Assembly: GCA_964588325.1 (NCBI GenBank)
Contig: CAZPOR010000006.1
Coordinates: 146,514 to 210,513, forward strand
Direction: 5' to 3'
Length of the DNA stretch: 64,000 nucleotides
Source of the DNA: Thiovibrio sp964588325
Lineage (GTDB): Bacteria; Desulfobacterota; Desulfobulbia; Desulfobulbales; Desulfurivibrionaceae
Below are positions 8,757 through 16,542 of this stretch, piece by piece. The notes below the pieces were generated by a model, which was not told the DNA's origin, did not search any database, and was given only the letters and a program-made list of their open reading frames with translations. The stretch's first letter is position 1; every line of letters begins with the position of its first letter. The position numbers and the translations under genes are program-made.

Positions 8757-9185
8757 CTAGAGAAAAAACTTCCACTGGAAGGTGTAGCCAGCGGCCTGGG
8801 CCGCGCTTTCCACCGCCTTGCGCACCGCAGCAAAATCGAAGGTGTAGGTGTATTGCTTGCCAAAAAGCGTTGATTGTTCCTCGATCGTCCCTTCCCGCGG
8901 CCCCAGCCCGGTTTTGTAGGTCTCTTTCTTGAAGCCGAAGCCGGGGCTCATCTCGGTGCCCACGCTGCCGGAGGAAAGCCCAAACCCGCTCTCCTTGAGC
9001 AGCTCGGTGAAGTGCACCTCCTTTTTCTCCTCCACAATGCGGAACTTGGCGCGGTAGAGGAGTTTTTTGCGGCAGAGAAAGCTCTTGCGTTCCGCCACCA
9101 CCCGCTCCAGGGTATGGACCCCCTTCTTCTCGGTGAACGTGAGCCCCTGGGTTGCGGCGATTGTCTGGATGGTCTCGATCAGCAT
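8757..9185 (-). CDS. hypothetical protein, 142 aa
   Basis: I do not recognise this family. The gene has a very good ribosome-binding site (AGGAGG, 5 bases before ATG 9185) and begins only 9 bp after the stop of the 705-residue secreted protein, so it is real and probably co-expressed with it. There is no signal peptide, so it should be cytoplasmic. The sequence is basic and aromatic in the middle (SFLCRKKLLYRAKFRIVEEKK) and ends in QWKFFL. Residues 66-95 are glycine and serine rich. The charged pattern suggests a soluble alpha/beta protein. No function is offered. Confidence 0.6.
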   Translation of the reverse strand: MLIETIQTIAATQGLTFTEKKGVHTLERVVAERKSFLCRKKLLYRAKFRIVEEKKEVHFTELLKESGFGLSSGSVGTEMSPGFGFKKETYKTGLGPREGTIEEQSTLFGKQYTYTFDFAAVRKAVESAAQAAGYTFQWKFFL

Positions 9186-9194
9186 GGCGTCCTC

Positions 9195-11312
9195 CTATTT
9201 GAAGATCCCCTTAAAGGTCTTGCCCAGATCCTCGAAGGATTTCTGGAGATCCTCCACATTTTTTTTCAACTCGTCGCCGGTTTTCTTCAGGCTGTCGTCC
9301 GTGCTGCTGGGCGATGCAGGTGTCGTCGCGGGCGTGCTCCCGCTCCCGCTGCTGGTGCTGACTGATTCAGCGGGCGGCGGCAGAGGTTTTTCCGGCGGCG
9401 GGCTGGCCTTGCTCTCCCGCAGCCGCTTGCCTGCCTCGCCAAGCCACTTGTCCCGCTCCTCGCGCTGTTTGTACTCGTCGAGATCATCGTAGGCTTTCTT
9501 GGCCAGCTTGGCCGCCTCCTGCTGCTTGGGGGTCAGTTTTTTCAGGACATCCGGCTCGTTGAGATGGTCGAGATACTTGCCGCCCACGACCGTGCCCAGA
9601 TCGTAGAAGAGCGATTCGTATTCGCCCTGGCCGAATTTGCACATCAGCCCGGTGGCCGTGGTCAGGGCATCTACCACATCGCCGCCCGGCAGCATCTTGG
9701 CGGTTTCCAGCATCAGATACTGCACCTCGTCCTGGGCCTCCAGCGAACAGGCCAGGCTGGTGAGCCAGTGCTCCGGGGTATCCCGCGCCACGACCGCCAG
9801 GGCCTGGCCCTGCTCCATCGCCTCCCGGATAAAGCCCGCCTCCTTGCCACTGGCATCCAAGAGCACGATGCCGCCGTTCACCCGGTAGACATGCTTGCCA
9901 TCGCTCTGCATCACCACCGCCGGGTAGGCGACGCTGGTCTGATAGTATTGCGGCTCGCCCTCCGCCACGGACAAGGCATTGCCGTATTTCTTGTCGGTCA
10001 CGATCTTGGTGGTGCCCTGAAACGAGGGTTCGGGCAACACCCCGACCGGCGGGTTGATCCAGGTGGTCCTGAGCTTGATGCCGATGCGGCGGTCGCCCCA
10101 CAGACCGGACTGGTGCGCGCGATACAGATAATTGGCCAGGTCGAGCTTGGGATGGAAACGGCTCTTGACGCTCAGGGTAAAGGCATGGGTGTCGAGCCGG
10201 TCCGCCTTTACCGCCACGATGCGGTCAAAGGCCAAGCCGAGGCCGACCAGCACCTTGACGCTATCCTTATGCCCCGGGGTGGTGATGCGCACCTCATACT
10301 TCACGGGAGTCTTGATGGTTTCGCCGGTGTAGAAAAAAAACGCCTCGGCCATGCCCTTGCTGTCGGCCTTGGCGCTGACCCGGTCGCTCTTGCTCCCGCC
10401 CGCCCGCAGTTCCGCCGATTTGCCGCTGACAATCTCAAAGGTCACCATGGCGCCGGGCGCGGTTTTCGCGGTCAGCTTGGCCGGCAAAAATTCCGAGGCC
10501 GGGATCAGGGCGGTGCGCTCACTGCCCACTTGCGAAAAGGAGGGGGTCGCCTCCACCTCTAAGCCGGCGTCCTTGGGCGGAGCGGGCTGCTCCTCCTTAG
10601 GAGTGGGGGCCTGGTCATCAACCGCCTGCGCAACAACCTTGCCGGAGAGTTTCGACAGAACCGCATGGCCGATGGTGGCGGCATCAACGCTGCCGTCGGT
10701 CATCTTCACCTCGACCCTGACCGCCACGTTGCCGTAATGTCCGTAAAACCGCTGGTTGATGAGCGATTTGTCGTGGGAATAGTAATTATGGAGCGCGATA
10801 TCGGCGTAGGAGGTCTGGGGCGCCGCTTTTGCCGCGACCATCTTGGCAACATCGCCGGTGCACGTTTGCAAAAAGGCCTTGTTGTCGATGCTGGTCCCGC
10901 GCAATGTCCAAACCTCATTACCCCTGTTTGAGTTGGGGCAGAGATCGTAGCGCGTGGCGCCTGTCACCTCAAGAAAGGCGGCCATGGTATTGGATTTGGT
11001 ATAGTTGCCATAGCCATAACGCGTACTCATCGGCTCGTACACCGTGTAGCCGAGGATGACCAGTACCTCCGATCCCTTGCGGGTCTTCACCTTCCAGTCA
11101 TAGCCATACCATGCAGCCGGCCCCTGGGAGGGGGCTTTGGGGCCTGGATGATGTCGCCGATTGACCGTGGGCGGAACGTTGTCCGGCAGCACCCGGTCAG
11201 GAGAGCCCTCGAAATAGAACTCCTGCGCGGCATTGCCCATGGCCGGCCATGCCAGGCAGATCAGCAACAGGAAACAGAGACCGAATTGTGGCAATCTGCA
11301 CATGGTGCGCAT
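9195..11312 (-). CDS. large secreted protein with an Ig-like segment and a C-terminal coiled coil, unknown function
   Basis: A 705-residue protein. I place the start at ATG 11312, because an AAGGGAGGG site lies just upstream, rather than at the longer TTG start. Residues 1-28 form a signal peptide (CFLLLICLAWPAMGNAA). A proline-rich linker near 240-255 (TPKEEQPAPPKD) precedes an Ig-like or invasin-like beta domain (about 290-370, ending in PVKYEVRITTPGHKD). The middle holds a long mixed domain. The tail after residue 610 is low in complexity: charged helices, a PPPEKPLPPP stretch, a Ser/Thr/Gly-rich spacer, and a final amphipathic helix with the pattern LKK..DELKKNVEDLQKSFEDL. It is probably periplasmic or surface-located. 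I do not recognise the family. Confidence 0.65.
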   Translation of the reverse strand: MRTMCRLPQFGLCFLLLICLAWPAMGNAAQEFYFEGSPDRVLPDNVPPTVNRRHHPGPKAPSQGPAAWYGYDWKVKTRKGSEVLVILGYTVYEPMSTRYGYGNYTKSNTMAAFLEVTGATRYDLCPNSNRGNEVWTLRGTSIDNKAFLQTCTGDVAKMVAAKAAPQTSYADIALHNYYSHDKSLINQRFYGHYGNVAVRVEVKMTDGSVDAATIGHAVLSKLSGKVVAQAVDDQAPTPKEEQPAPPKDAGLEVEATPSFSQVGSERTALIPASEFLPAKLTAKTAPGAMVTFEIVSGKSAELRAGGSKSDRVSAKADSKGMAEAFFFYTGETIKTPVKYEVRITTPGHKDSVKVLVGLGLAFDRIVAVKADRLDTHAFTLSVKSRFHPKLDLANYLYRAHQSGLWGDRRIGIKLRTTWINPPVGVLPEPSFQGTTKIVTDKKYGNALSVAEGEPQYYQTSVAYPAVVMQSDGKHVYRVNGGIVLLDASGKEAGFIREAMEQGQALAVVARDTPEHWLTSLACSLEAQDEVQYLMLETAKMLPGGDVVDALTTATGLMCKFGQGEYESLFYDLGTVVGGKYLDHLNEPDVLKKLTPKQQEAAKLAKKAYDDLDEYKQREERDKWLGEAGKRLRESKASPPPEKPLPPPAESVSTSSGSGSTPATTPASPSSTDDSLKKTGDELKKNVEDLQKSFEDLGKTFKGIFK

Positions 11313-11516
11313 GGCGCCCTCCCTTCTCAACAGTGATGGTATCTATGATTATGGGTGAATGCCGGGCTGTTCTTCCCGCCGTGCTGCAAGAGCTTCGGCC
11401 AGGGGCAGGCCCGGCTGTTTGCACATGTATTTCCAATGAAAAAGTATAGCATGGCGCAGCAGAGGGTGTCCATGCCTCTTCCCTGTCGTTTTTTCGCGGG
11501 GATGGAGCGCCAAACG

Positions 11517-11552
11517 AAAAAGGCTCGCAAGGAAAAATCCTTGCGAGCCTTT
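11517..11552 (-). terminator. intrinsic terminator after tRNA-Phe
   Basis: GGCTCGCAAGG pairs with CCTTGCGAGCC around a short A-rich loop. On the minus strand the stem is followed by a run of five T. It begins 8 bp beyond the encoded CCA of tRNA-Phe. Confidence 0.85.
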
Positions 11553-11559
11553 GATTTTC

Positions 11560-11635
11560 TGGTGCCGGGACCAGGATTCGAACCAGGGACACTCGGATTT
11601 TCAGTCCGATGCTCTACCGACTGAGCTATCCCGGC
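11560..11635 (-). tRNA. tRNA-Phe (GAA)
   Basis: On the minus strand the sequence starts GCCGGGA-TA-GCTC and folds into a full cloverleaf: acceptor GCCGGGA with TCCCGGC, anticodon loop CTGAAAA giving anticodon GAA, and T-arm CCTGG-TTCGAAT-CCAGG. The CCA end is encoded at 11560-11562. The gene stands alone between the secreted-protein gene and the RDD gene and is followed by a clear terminator. The gap on its left (11313-11516) holds nothing else I can support. Confidence 0.97.
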
Positions 11636-11697
11636 AAAAAAGTAGCTATCATATATTGAAATCTGTCCTGCTTGTCAACCTAATTTCACGAGGGCGC

Positions 11698-12180
11698 TTA
11701 TTTCATAACCACCCGGGTGGCGGCCAGATGGTCGTGCCAGGCGCATTTTTCCCGGTCGATAAGGCTCCAGAAAATCCCGAGTCCCAAGGGCAAAAGAGAA
11801 AGGCTGTAGCCGGCAAAGCGGAGAAAGGCCAGGCCCGGTGTCACCTCCCCGCCATCGGCTCGCACCACCCGGAGGCCCAAAAACATCTTGCCCAGGGTCT
11901 GCCCCTGCCAACCATGGAGCGCCAGAAAATATACCGCCACGAACAGGGGAAAAGAAAGCAGGAACAGGAGCAGGCACATGAAGAGAGAGGGAATCAGGGC
12001 CAGCCAGTGAGGGGAATGCGCCCACAGGGCTGCGGTCACCGCGCACAGGCAGCAGAAATAGAGAAGGTGGATAAGGAGGATATCGATGCCCATGGCCATG
12101 CCGCGGGCCAGGAATCCTGCGTATTGGGGCGTGGGGGCGGGTTCTCCCGTCGTGGGCGTTGCGTTTGTCTTATTGATCAT
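11698..12180 (-). CDS. RDD-family integral membrane protein
   Basis: A 160-residue membrane protein with the RDD signature: FLARGMAMGIDILLIHLL (the Arg and first Asp), two long hydrophobic segments around residues 38-88, then GQTLGKMFLGLRVVRADG and a last hydrophobic stretch ending in SLIDREKCAWHDHLAATRVV (the final Asp). RDD proteins are small multi-spanning membrane proteins of mostly unknown role, and some have been linked to ion exchange. Its ATG lies inside the end of the zinc-ribbon gene (11-bp overlap), so the two are translationally coupled and may act together. Confidence 0.85.
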   Translation of the reverse strand: MINKTNATPTTGEPAPTPQYAGFLARGMAMGIDILLIHLLYFCCLCAVTAALWAHSPHWLALIPSLFMCLLLFLLSFPLFVAVYFLALHGWQGQTLGKMFLGLRVVRADGGEVTPGLAFLRFAGYSLSLLPLGLGIFWSLIDREKCAWHDHLAATRVVMK

Positions 12181-12976
12181 TGTTTTCCAGGGTCAGGCCA
12201 AGATCCGGGATATCGGCCAGCGTGCTGGCCGTTTTTTTGGGCGCCTCTGCCGGAGCCGGCGGCGGCTCGCCATCCTCCAGGCTTAAATGCAGTTCTTCAG
12301 GCTCATCGCCAAAGGAAAGATCCAGAACCTCGCGGTCTTCCGTGGCCGCCGCCGGGTTCGCCGGCGTTTCCTCAAAACCCATCAGGGAGGAGAGGTCGAT
12401 AATCTCCTCGTCCTCCGTGGCGGATGAGGGCTCTGTTTCGTTGCCGCGATCGCCGGGGAGGGTTTCGTGTGCGTCAACCTCGAAAAGGTCTTCGGGTTCA
12501 AGGCTGGGAAGGTCCATCCCCATGAGGGAATCCTCTGCCCCTTGGGCCAGGCTCGCTTCCGTGTGTTCCTCCCCAAGAGAGAGCACCAGTTCTTCTTCCT
12601 CTTTCTCTTCCTGGGGCGGCACGAGGTCTGAAACATCGATATCTTCGAGACCGAGGGATGGCAGGGGTTGGTCTTGCAGGTCGTCCTCGTCCAGGGGGGC
12701 TCCTGCGAAATCGAGCTCTTCTTCGTCCGCGACCGGAGCTTCCGCCTCCAGCTCGTCCAAGACAAGAGCCTCTTCGTCCTCATCCTCGTGGAGGGCAGAG
12801 CTCTGTTCATTGTAAACGGGTGTTTGTTGCCCCAGGACCGCGGCAAGGAAAAACGGGGCCGCAGCCTTGCCCGCCGTGCCTTGGATCTGTTCCGCCACGG
12901 CAGTCAAGTCATTGCCGCACTTGCCGCAGGATTTTTGCCGGTCAAACGAGATATAGCCGCATTTTGGGCAACGCAT
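12170..12976 (-). CDS. zinc-ribbon protein with a long acidic low-complexity region
   Basis: A 268-residue protein. The N-terminus is a zinc ribbon: MRCPKCGYISFDRQKSCGKCGN, four cysteines in two CXXC pairs within 21 residues. After about residue 60 the protein is extremely rich in Glu and Asp, with repeated short motifs of the form LSLGEE, LDLSFGDE and LHLSLEDG, and is probably unstructured. No membrane segment is present. This layout is common in deltaproteobacterial regulatory or scaffold proteins, but I know no proven function. It overlaps the RDD membrane protein gene, so it may bind that protein on the cytoplasmic side (inference). Confidence 0.7.
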   Translation of the reverse strand: MRCPKCGYISFDRQKSCGKCGNDLTAVAEQIQGTAGKAAAPFFLAAVLGQQTPVYNEQSSALHEDEDEEALVLDELEAEAPVADEEELDFAGAPLDEDDLQDQPLPSLGLEDIDVSDLVPPQEEKEEEELVLSLGEEHTEASLAQGAEDSLMGMDLPSLEPEDLFEVDAHETLPGDRGNETEPSSATEDEEIIDLSSLMGFEETPANPAAATEDREVLDLSFGDEPEELHLSLEDGEPPPAPAEAPKKTASTLADIPDLGLTLENNDQ

Positions 12977-13234
12977 GGTGGATCTCCCTTCTTTCAGTGG
13001 GGTCGGCGCTCAGACTGCTGGTACGTCAAGAAAAAAAGTGTGGATAACGCTACAACTTTATTATATATCTTCACGGATGGTCAAGACATTCTCCCGTATC
13101 CGTTGCAAAAAAGCAATTGCAGTGTGGCCGGCCGGATAAAACCCGGCGGACGGTTTCTTGCAAAATAGAGTCAATCGCGCCGCTTTTTCCCCGCCCGTGC
13201 GTTTGCGCCAACCCTTTTCTCGGAGGAGAGAAAA

Positions 13235-13627
13235 ATGAGATGTGCTTTTCCCGTGCGTTGTGTCGTGTGCCTCTGTCTGCTGGGGTTTGCCGGTTCAGGC
13301 TGTTTTTACCGGGAACCAGTGCGCCATCTTTCCTCGGATATCTGTCTGATTACGCCCAACCTGACCCAGAAGGAGGTGCTTGCCACCCTTGGCGCCCCCG
13401 ATCATAAACAGAAGGGGGAGCAAGGCGAGATCTGGGTCTATCGTGAGGTGAAGCAAAGCCTTCTGCGAAAAACCCCCTACATCGGGGCAAAACTGGGTTC
13501 GGAAAACTATGATGTGGTGACCATAACCTTTGCCGGGGACACGGTTTCCACCTGCCTCTATCGCGCCTACAGCGAAGAGGAGCTCAAGGAAAGCGGCATT
13601 GACCTTAGTGGACAGCGTGCGGATTAA
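13235..13627 (+). CDS. small lipoprotein with a BamE/SmpA-like fold
   Basis: A 130-residue protein with a signal peptide and a cysteine lipobox (FAGSGC near residues 18-23). The mature part contains LTQKEVLATLGAPDHKQKGEQGEIWVY, which matches the pattern of SmpA/OmlA (BamE-like) domains, where a helix followed by a LG-P-turn precedes a beta sheet. In E. coli BamE is a small subunit of the outer-membrane assembly complex, but many unrelated small lipoproteins share the fold, so the role here is open. The start follows a GGAGGAGA site. The stop lies inside the pcm gene. Confidence 0.65.
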   Translation: MRCAFPVRCVVCLCLLGFAGSGCFYREPVRHLSSDICLITPNLTQKEVLATLGAPDHKQKGEQGEIWVYREVKQSLLRKTPYIGAKLGSENYDVVTITFAGDTVSTCLYRAYSEEELKESGIDLSGQRAD

Positions 13628-14270
13628 CAAGTACGAAAAATTCCGGACCCGCATGGTCGAAGAGCAGTTGCTCCCCCGGGGCATCGATGATCCGGCGGTG
13701 CTCCATGCCATGGAGGTGGTTCCCCGCCATCTTTTTGTCTCCGATGCCCTGCATGCCCAAGCCTATGGGGATTTTCCCCTGCCCATCGGCCATGGGCAGA
13801 CCATTTCCCAGCCCTATGTGGTGGCGCTCATGACCCAGTTGCTCCAGCTCACCGGGAAGGAAAAGGTGCTTGAGATCGGCACCGGCTGCGGCTATCAGTC
13901 GGCCATTCTCGCCGCTCTTTGCGAGCGGGTGTATACGGTCGAGCGGATCAAGCCCCTGCTGGCTCGCGCCCGGCGCACCTTCGACCGGCTCCAGCTCTAC
14001 AATATCATGAGCAAGGTGGCGGACGGCACCGAAGGCTGGCCGGAAAATGCCCCCTTTGCGGCGATCATCGTCACCGCCGCCGGGCCGCTGATTCCGCAAC
14101 CGCTGGTGGATCAGTTGGCCGATCCGGGGATCATGGTTTTGCCGGTGGGCGATCTGGAGGGGCAAACCCTTATGGTTGTCAGAAAAGAAGGGGGGGCGGT
14201 GACAACCACCGAGGTGGAAAGCGTTCGCTTTGTCAAGCTGGTCGGCACCTACGGCTGGAAGGCGGCCTGA
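13599..14270 (+). CDS. pcm: protein-L-isoaspartate O-methyltransferase
   Basis: A SAM-dependent methyltransferase of about 223 residues that starts repair of isoaspartyl sites in aged proteins. Visible marks are RMVEEQLLPRGI near the start, PRHLFV, the GHGQTISQPYVVALM substrate segment, the SAM-binding motif VLEIGTGCGYQSA and VYTVERI. The frame is open much further upstream, but the family starts near RTRMVEEQL. I chose TTG 13599 because AAGGA lies 8 bases upstream. GTG 13617 is the alternative. It overlaps the preceding lipoprotein gene by 29 bp, which suggests coupled translation. Confidence 0.9.
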   Translation: MTLVDSVRINKYEKFRTRMVEEQLLPRGIDDPAVLHAMEVVPRHLFVSDALHAQAYGDFPLPIGHGQTISQPYVVALMTQLLQLTGKEKVLEIGTGCGYQSAILAALCERVYTVERIKPLLARARRTFDRLQLYNIMSKVADGTEGWPENAPFAAIIVTAAGPLIPQPLVDQLADPGIMVLPVGDLEGQTLMVVRKEGGAVTTTEVESVRFVKLVGTYGWKAA

Positions 14271-14276
14271 ACCCGT

Positions 14277-14434
14277 AATCGGTCACAGGGCGCCGCATCT
14301 GCTTCGCAGTCTCGCTCCACGCTCGCTTAGCTGTCATCGGCCTGCTCGTGTGCAACAGCACACTTCATAGGCCTCTTTGTCGGACACTTCTGCCGACAAT
14401 TGACACGCGCATCTGCGGCGCCCTGTGACCGATT
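14277..14434. repeat. structured dispersed repeat, copy 1 of 3
   Basis: A 158-bp element between the convergent pcm and mtaD genes. Its ends AATCGGTCACAGGGCGCCGC and GCGGCGCCCTGTGACCGATT are perfect inverted repeats of 20 bp. Inside are hairpins TGTGC-AACA-GCACA and TGTCGG/CCGACA. The core (from TAGCTGTCATCGG to GACACGCGCATCTG) recurs at 36322-36446 in reverse orientation and at 42648-42777. A T-rich stretch follows the right arm, so this copy could also terminate pcm. Confidence 0.8.
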
Positions 14435-14483
14435 ATTTTTTATCCTGTGAAGTTTGCCCGCCCGAGTCGTGCCTAACTCTGCT

Positions 14484-15809
14484 TCACGGCACTCCCCCTG
14501 CCCTCACCCGTTTGGCCAGACGCCGGACTTCGCGTAGCACCTCCGCCAGATCAAAGGAAAGAAGCCGCCGATCCTGCATGACCACCTTGCCGTCAATGAG
14601 CACCGTGGCGACATCGCTGCCCCGCCCCGCGTAGACCAAGGTCTCGGGATTATGAAAGGGGGTCAGGTGGGGCTGGTTGCGGTCGATGATCAGGCAGTCC
14701 GCCCGCATCCCTTCGGCAAGACGGCCGGTCTGCTTGCCCAACCCCAGAACCTCGGCCCCCATGCCCGTGGCCATGCCCAGCACCACGGCGCCGGGCAGCC
14801 GGGTGGGTTCATGGGCGGCAACCTTGTGCAGCCTGGCGCAACTTGCCATCTCCTGGAACAGATCCAGATCGTTATTGCTGGCGCAGCCGTCCGTGCCCAA
14901 GCCCACCGGAACCCCGGCGGCGAGGAGCGCGGCCAGCGGGGCGATGCCAGAGCCGAGCTTCATGTTGCTCTCCGGGCAGGTGACCACCTTGGCTCCGCTC
15001 TCCCCCAGCAGTTCGATATCCTCCTGTTCCAGCCAGACAGAGTGCACGCAGATTGTCTGTTCATCCAGTAACCCGAGTGTGTGGAGCAATCCCGCCGGGG
15101 TGCGGCCGTGCTGTTCCGTGATTTGCGCCGCCTCCTCTCTGGTTTCGGCAAGATGGATGAAAAAAAGGCTTCCGGCCTTGCGGGCCAACTCCTTGGCCCG
15201 TTGCAGGGTGTCCGCGCTGCAGGTGTAAGGGGAGTGGCAGAACAAGGCCGGGGTGAGCAGGGGGTGTTTTCCCTGCCAGGCCGAGAGAAAATCCGCTGCC
15301 TGCGCGATGTTTTTTTTTGGGTCCGGGACACCGGGGGCCGGAAAATCGATGATCCCCTGGGCGGCCACCGCCCGCATCCCCGCCTCGCAAAAGGCTCGCG
15401 CCGCCGCATCCTCATGGAAATAGGCGTCCGCCACCGTGGTGACGCCGGACAGGATCATCTCGGCGGCGGCAAGCTTGCTGCACCAATAGACCATCTCCGC
15501 ATCGGCCAGCCGCGCTTCGCTCGGGAAGATGTGCTCCGTGAGCCAGGTCATGAGCGGCAGGTCATCCGCCAGCCCCCGGAAGAGGGTCATGGCGCCATGG
15601 CAATGGCAGTTGATCAGCCCCGGCATGACCAGGTTGCCCGCGGCGTCAATGATCCGCTCCGCCATGGTTCGCACGGGCAGGCTGGCCATGGCCCCGATTC
15701 CGGCAATGACTCCGTCCCGCACGGCAAGATAGGCAGCCTCCTGCACGCGGCCGTCGGCCGGATTCGCCAGAAGCGTGGCATTGGTTATGAGCAGGTCATG
15801 GGTCGGCAC
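14484..15809 (-). CDS. mtaD: 5-methylthioadenosine/S-adenosylhomocysteine deaminase-type amidohydrolase
   Basis: A 441-residue member of the TRZ/ATZ amidohydrolases. Metal-binding marks are INCHCHGAM (His-X-His), HLAET, a CVHSVW histidine and LGTDGCASNN. The family deaminates S-adenosylhomocysteine or methylthioadenosine to the inosyl product in the cytoplasm and so helps recycle methyl-transfer by-products. The exact substrate is not certain, because chlorohydrolase-like relatives share these motifs. The start is GTG 15809, with AGGA 9 bases upstream. It is convergent with pcm, itself a SAM-using methyltransferase, but there is no operon link. Confidence 0.85.
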   Translation of the reverse strand: MPTHDLLITNATLLANPADGRVQEAAYLAVRDGVIAGIGAMASLPVRTMAERIIDAAGNLVMPGLINCHCHGAMTLFRGLADDLPLMTWLTEHIFPSEARLADAEMVYWCSKLAAAEMILSGVTTVADAYFHEDAAARAFCEAGMRAVAAQGIIDFPAPGVPDPKKNIAQAADFLSAWQGKHPLLTPALFCHSPYTCSADTLQRAKELARKAGSLFFIHLAETREEAAQITEQHGRTPAGLLHTLGLLDEQTICVHSVWLEQEDIELLGESGAKVVTCPESNMKLGSGIAPLAALLAAGVPVGLGTDGCASNNDLDLFQEMASCARLHKVAAHEPTRLPGAVVLGMATGMGAEVLGLGKQTGRLAEGMRADCLIIDRNQPHLTPFHNPETLVYAGRGSDVATVLIDGKVVMQDRRLLSFDLAEVLREVRRLAKRVRAGGVP

Positions 15810-15907
15810 AAAGAAAATTCCTGGTAATGGTCATGGCGATGGGGGCAAGGGGTGAAGGCGCCGGGAAGAAGGGATGCCGTGAAGCGATTCCGGTCCCGGA
15901 GAGCAGG

Positions 15908-16411
15908 CTATGGCATCAGGTAAAAACCCAGTTCCCTGTCGGTGCTGGCGGGTTCGTCAAAACGCAGTCCAAGGTAAGGCCCTTCGACCAGTTGCACCAC
16001 GCCGGTTTTTTCTATCCAGGTTCTTTTTGGGTTATCCAAGGTAAAGCCCAGGATGAGCCGGGCCTGCGTCACGATCCTGTGCCGGCCCAGAATCGTGACC
16101 CCGGCGCCATGCATGGAGATGTTTTCAATCCGGCAGTTTATGGTTTTTTTGGCCTGGGAAAGGTCGGGGATATCCCTCTCGTCGAAAAGGACCTGGTAGG
16201 TTCCTTCAAGGTTGGTGGCCTTGCGGTAAAATTTCCGGTACTCGAACCGCACCGGAAAAACAGCGGCGCAGGCGCAGCGGATCCGGACCACGGACGCCAG
16301 GGAGGCAAGATTTTGCAGATACACCGTTTTTACCAGCCCGCAGGACTCGCAGTGTATTTTCGCGCTGTTATCCTCTTTCACGAAAATCTTTTGTGCGGGG
16401 TCCTCTGTCAT
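15908..16411 (-). CDS. PilZ-domain protein, putative cyclic-di-GMP receptor
   Basis: A 167-residue soluble protein. Residues 20-50 contain CESCG and CAC, perhaps a small metal site. The C-terminal half is a PilZ domain: YRKATNLEGTY, then CRIENISMHGAGVTI, which corresponds to the D/N-x-S-x-x-G motif, and a closing GLRFDEP. The usual RxxxR motif at the domain start appears as RFEYRK. PilZ domains bind cyclic-di-GMP and modulate motility, secretion or exopolysaccharide. Partners cannot be told from the neighbours. The gap up to the hybrid kinase (16412-16542) holds nothing obvious. Confidence 0.75.
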   Translation of the reverse strand: MTEDPAQKIFVKEDNSAKIHCESCGLVKTVYLQNLASLASVVRIRCACAAVFPVRFEYRKFYRKATNLEGTYQVLFDERDIPDLSQAKKTINCRIENISMHGAGVTILGRHRIVTQARLILGFTLDNPKRTWIEKTGVVQLVEGPYLGLRFDEPASTDRELGFYLMP

Positions 16412-16542
16412 GTCCGTGTCCCGAGGTAGTTGTAACGGAAAAAAACCTTTTTCATCGGCTTGGTTGCCGGCGAGCCAGAAAAGTCTATCACGTTCTCCCG
16501 CCGGAAAGAAAGGGGAATTAACAATTTAATGCCGCCGCACGG

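Noticed and set aside
6317..8760. Long open frames spanning the response regulator and MFS gene on opposite strands
   Set aside because: They are shadows of convergent genes and would run through both stop regions. Composition is repetitive Gly/Arg/Pro.
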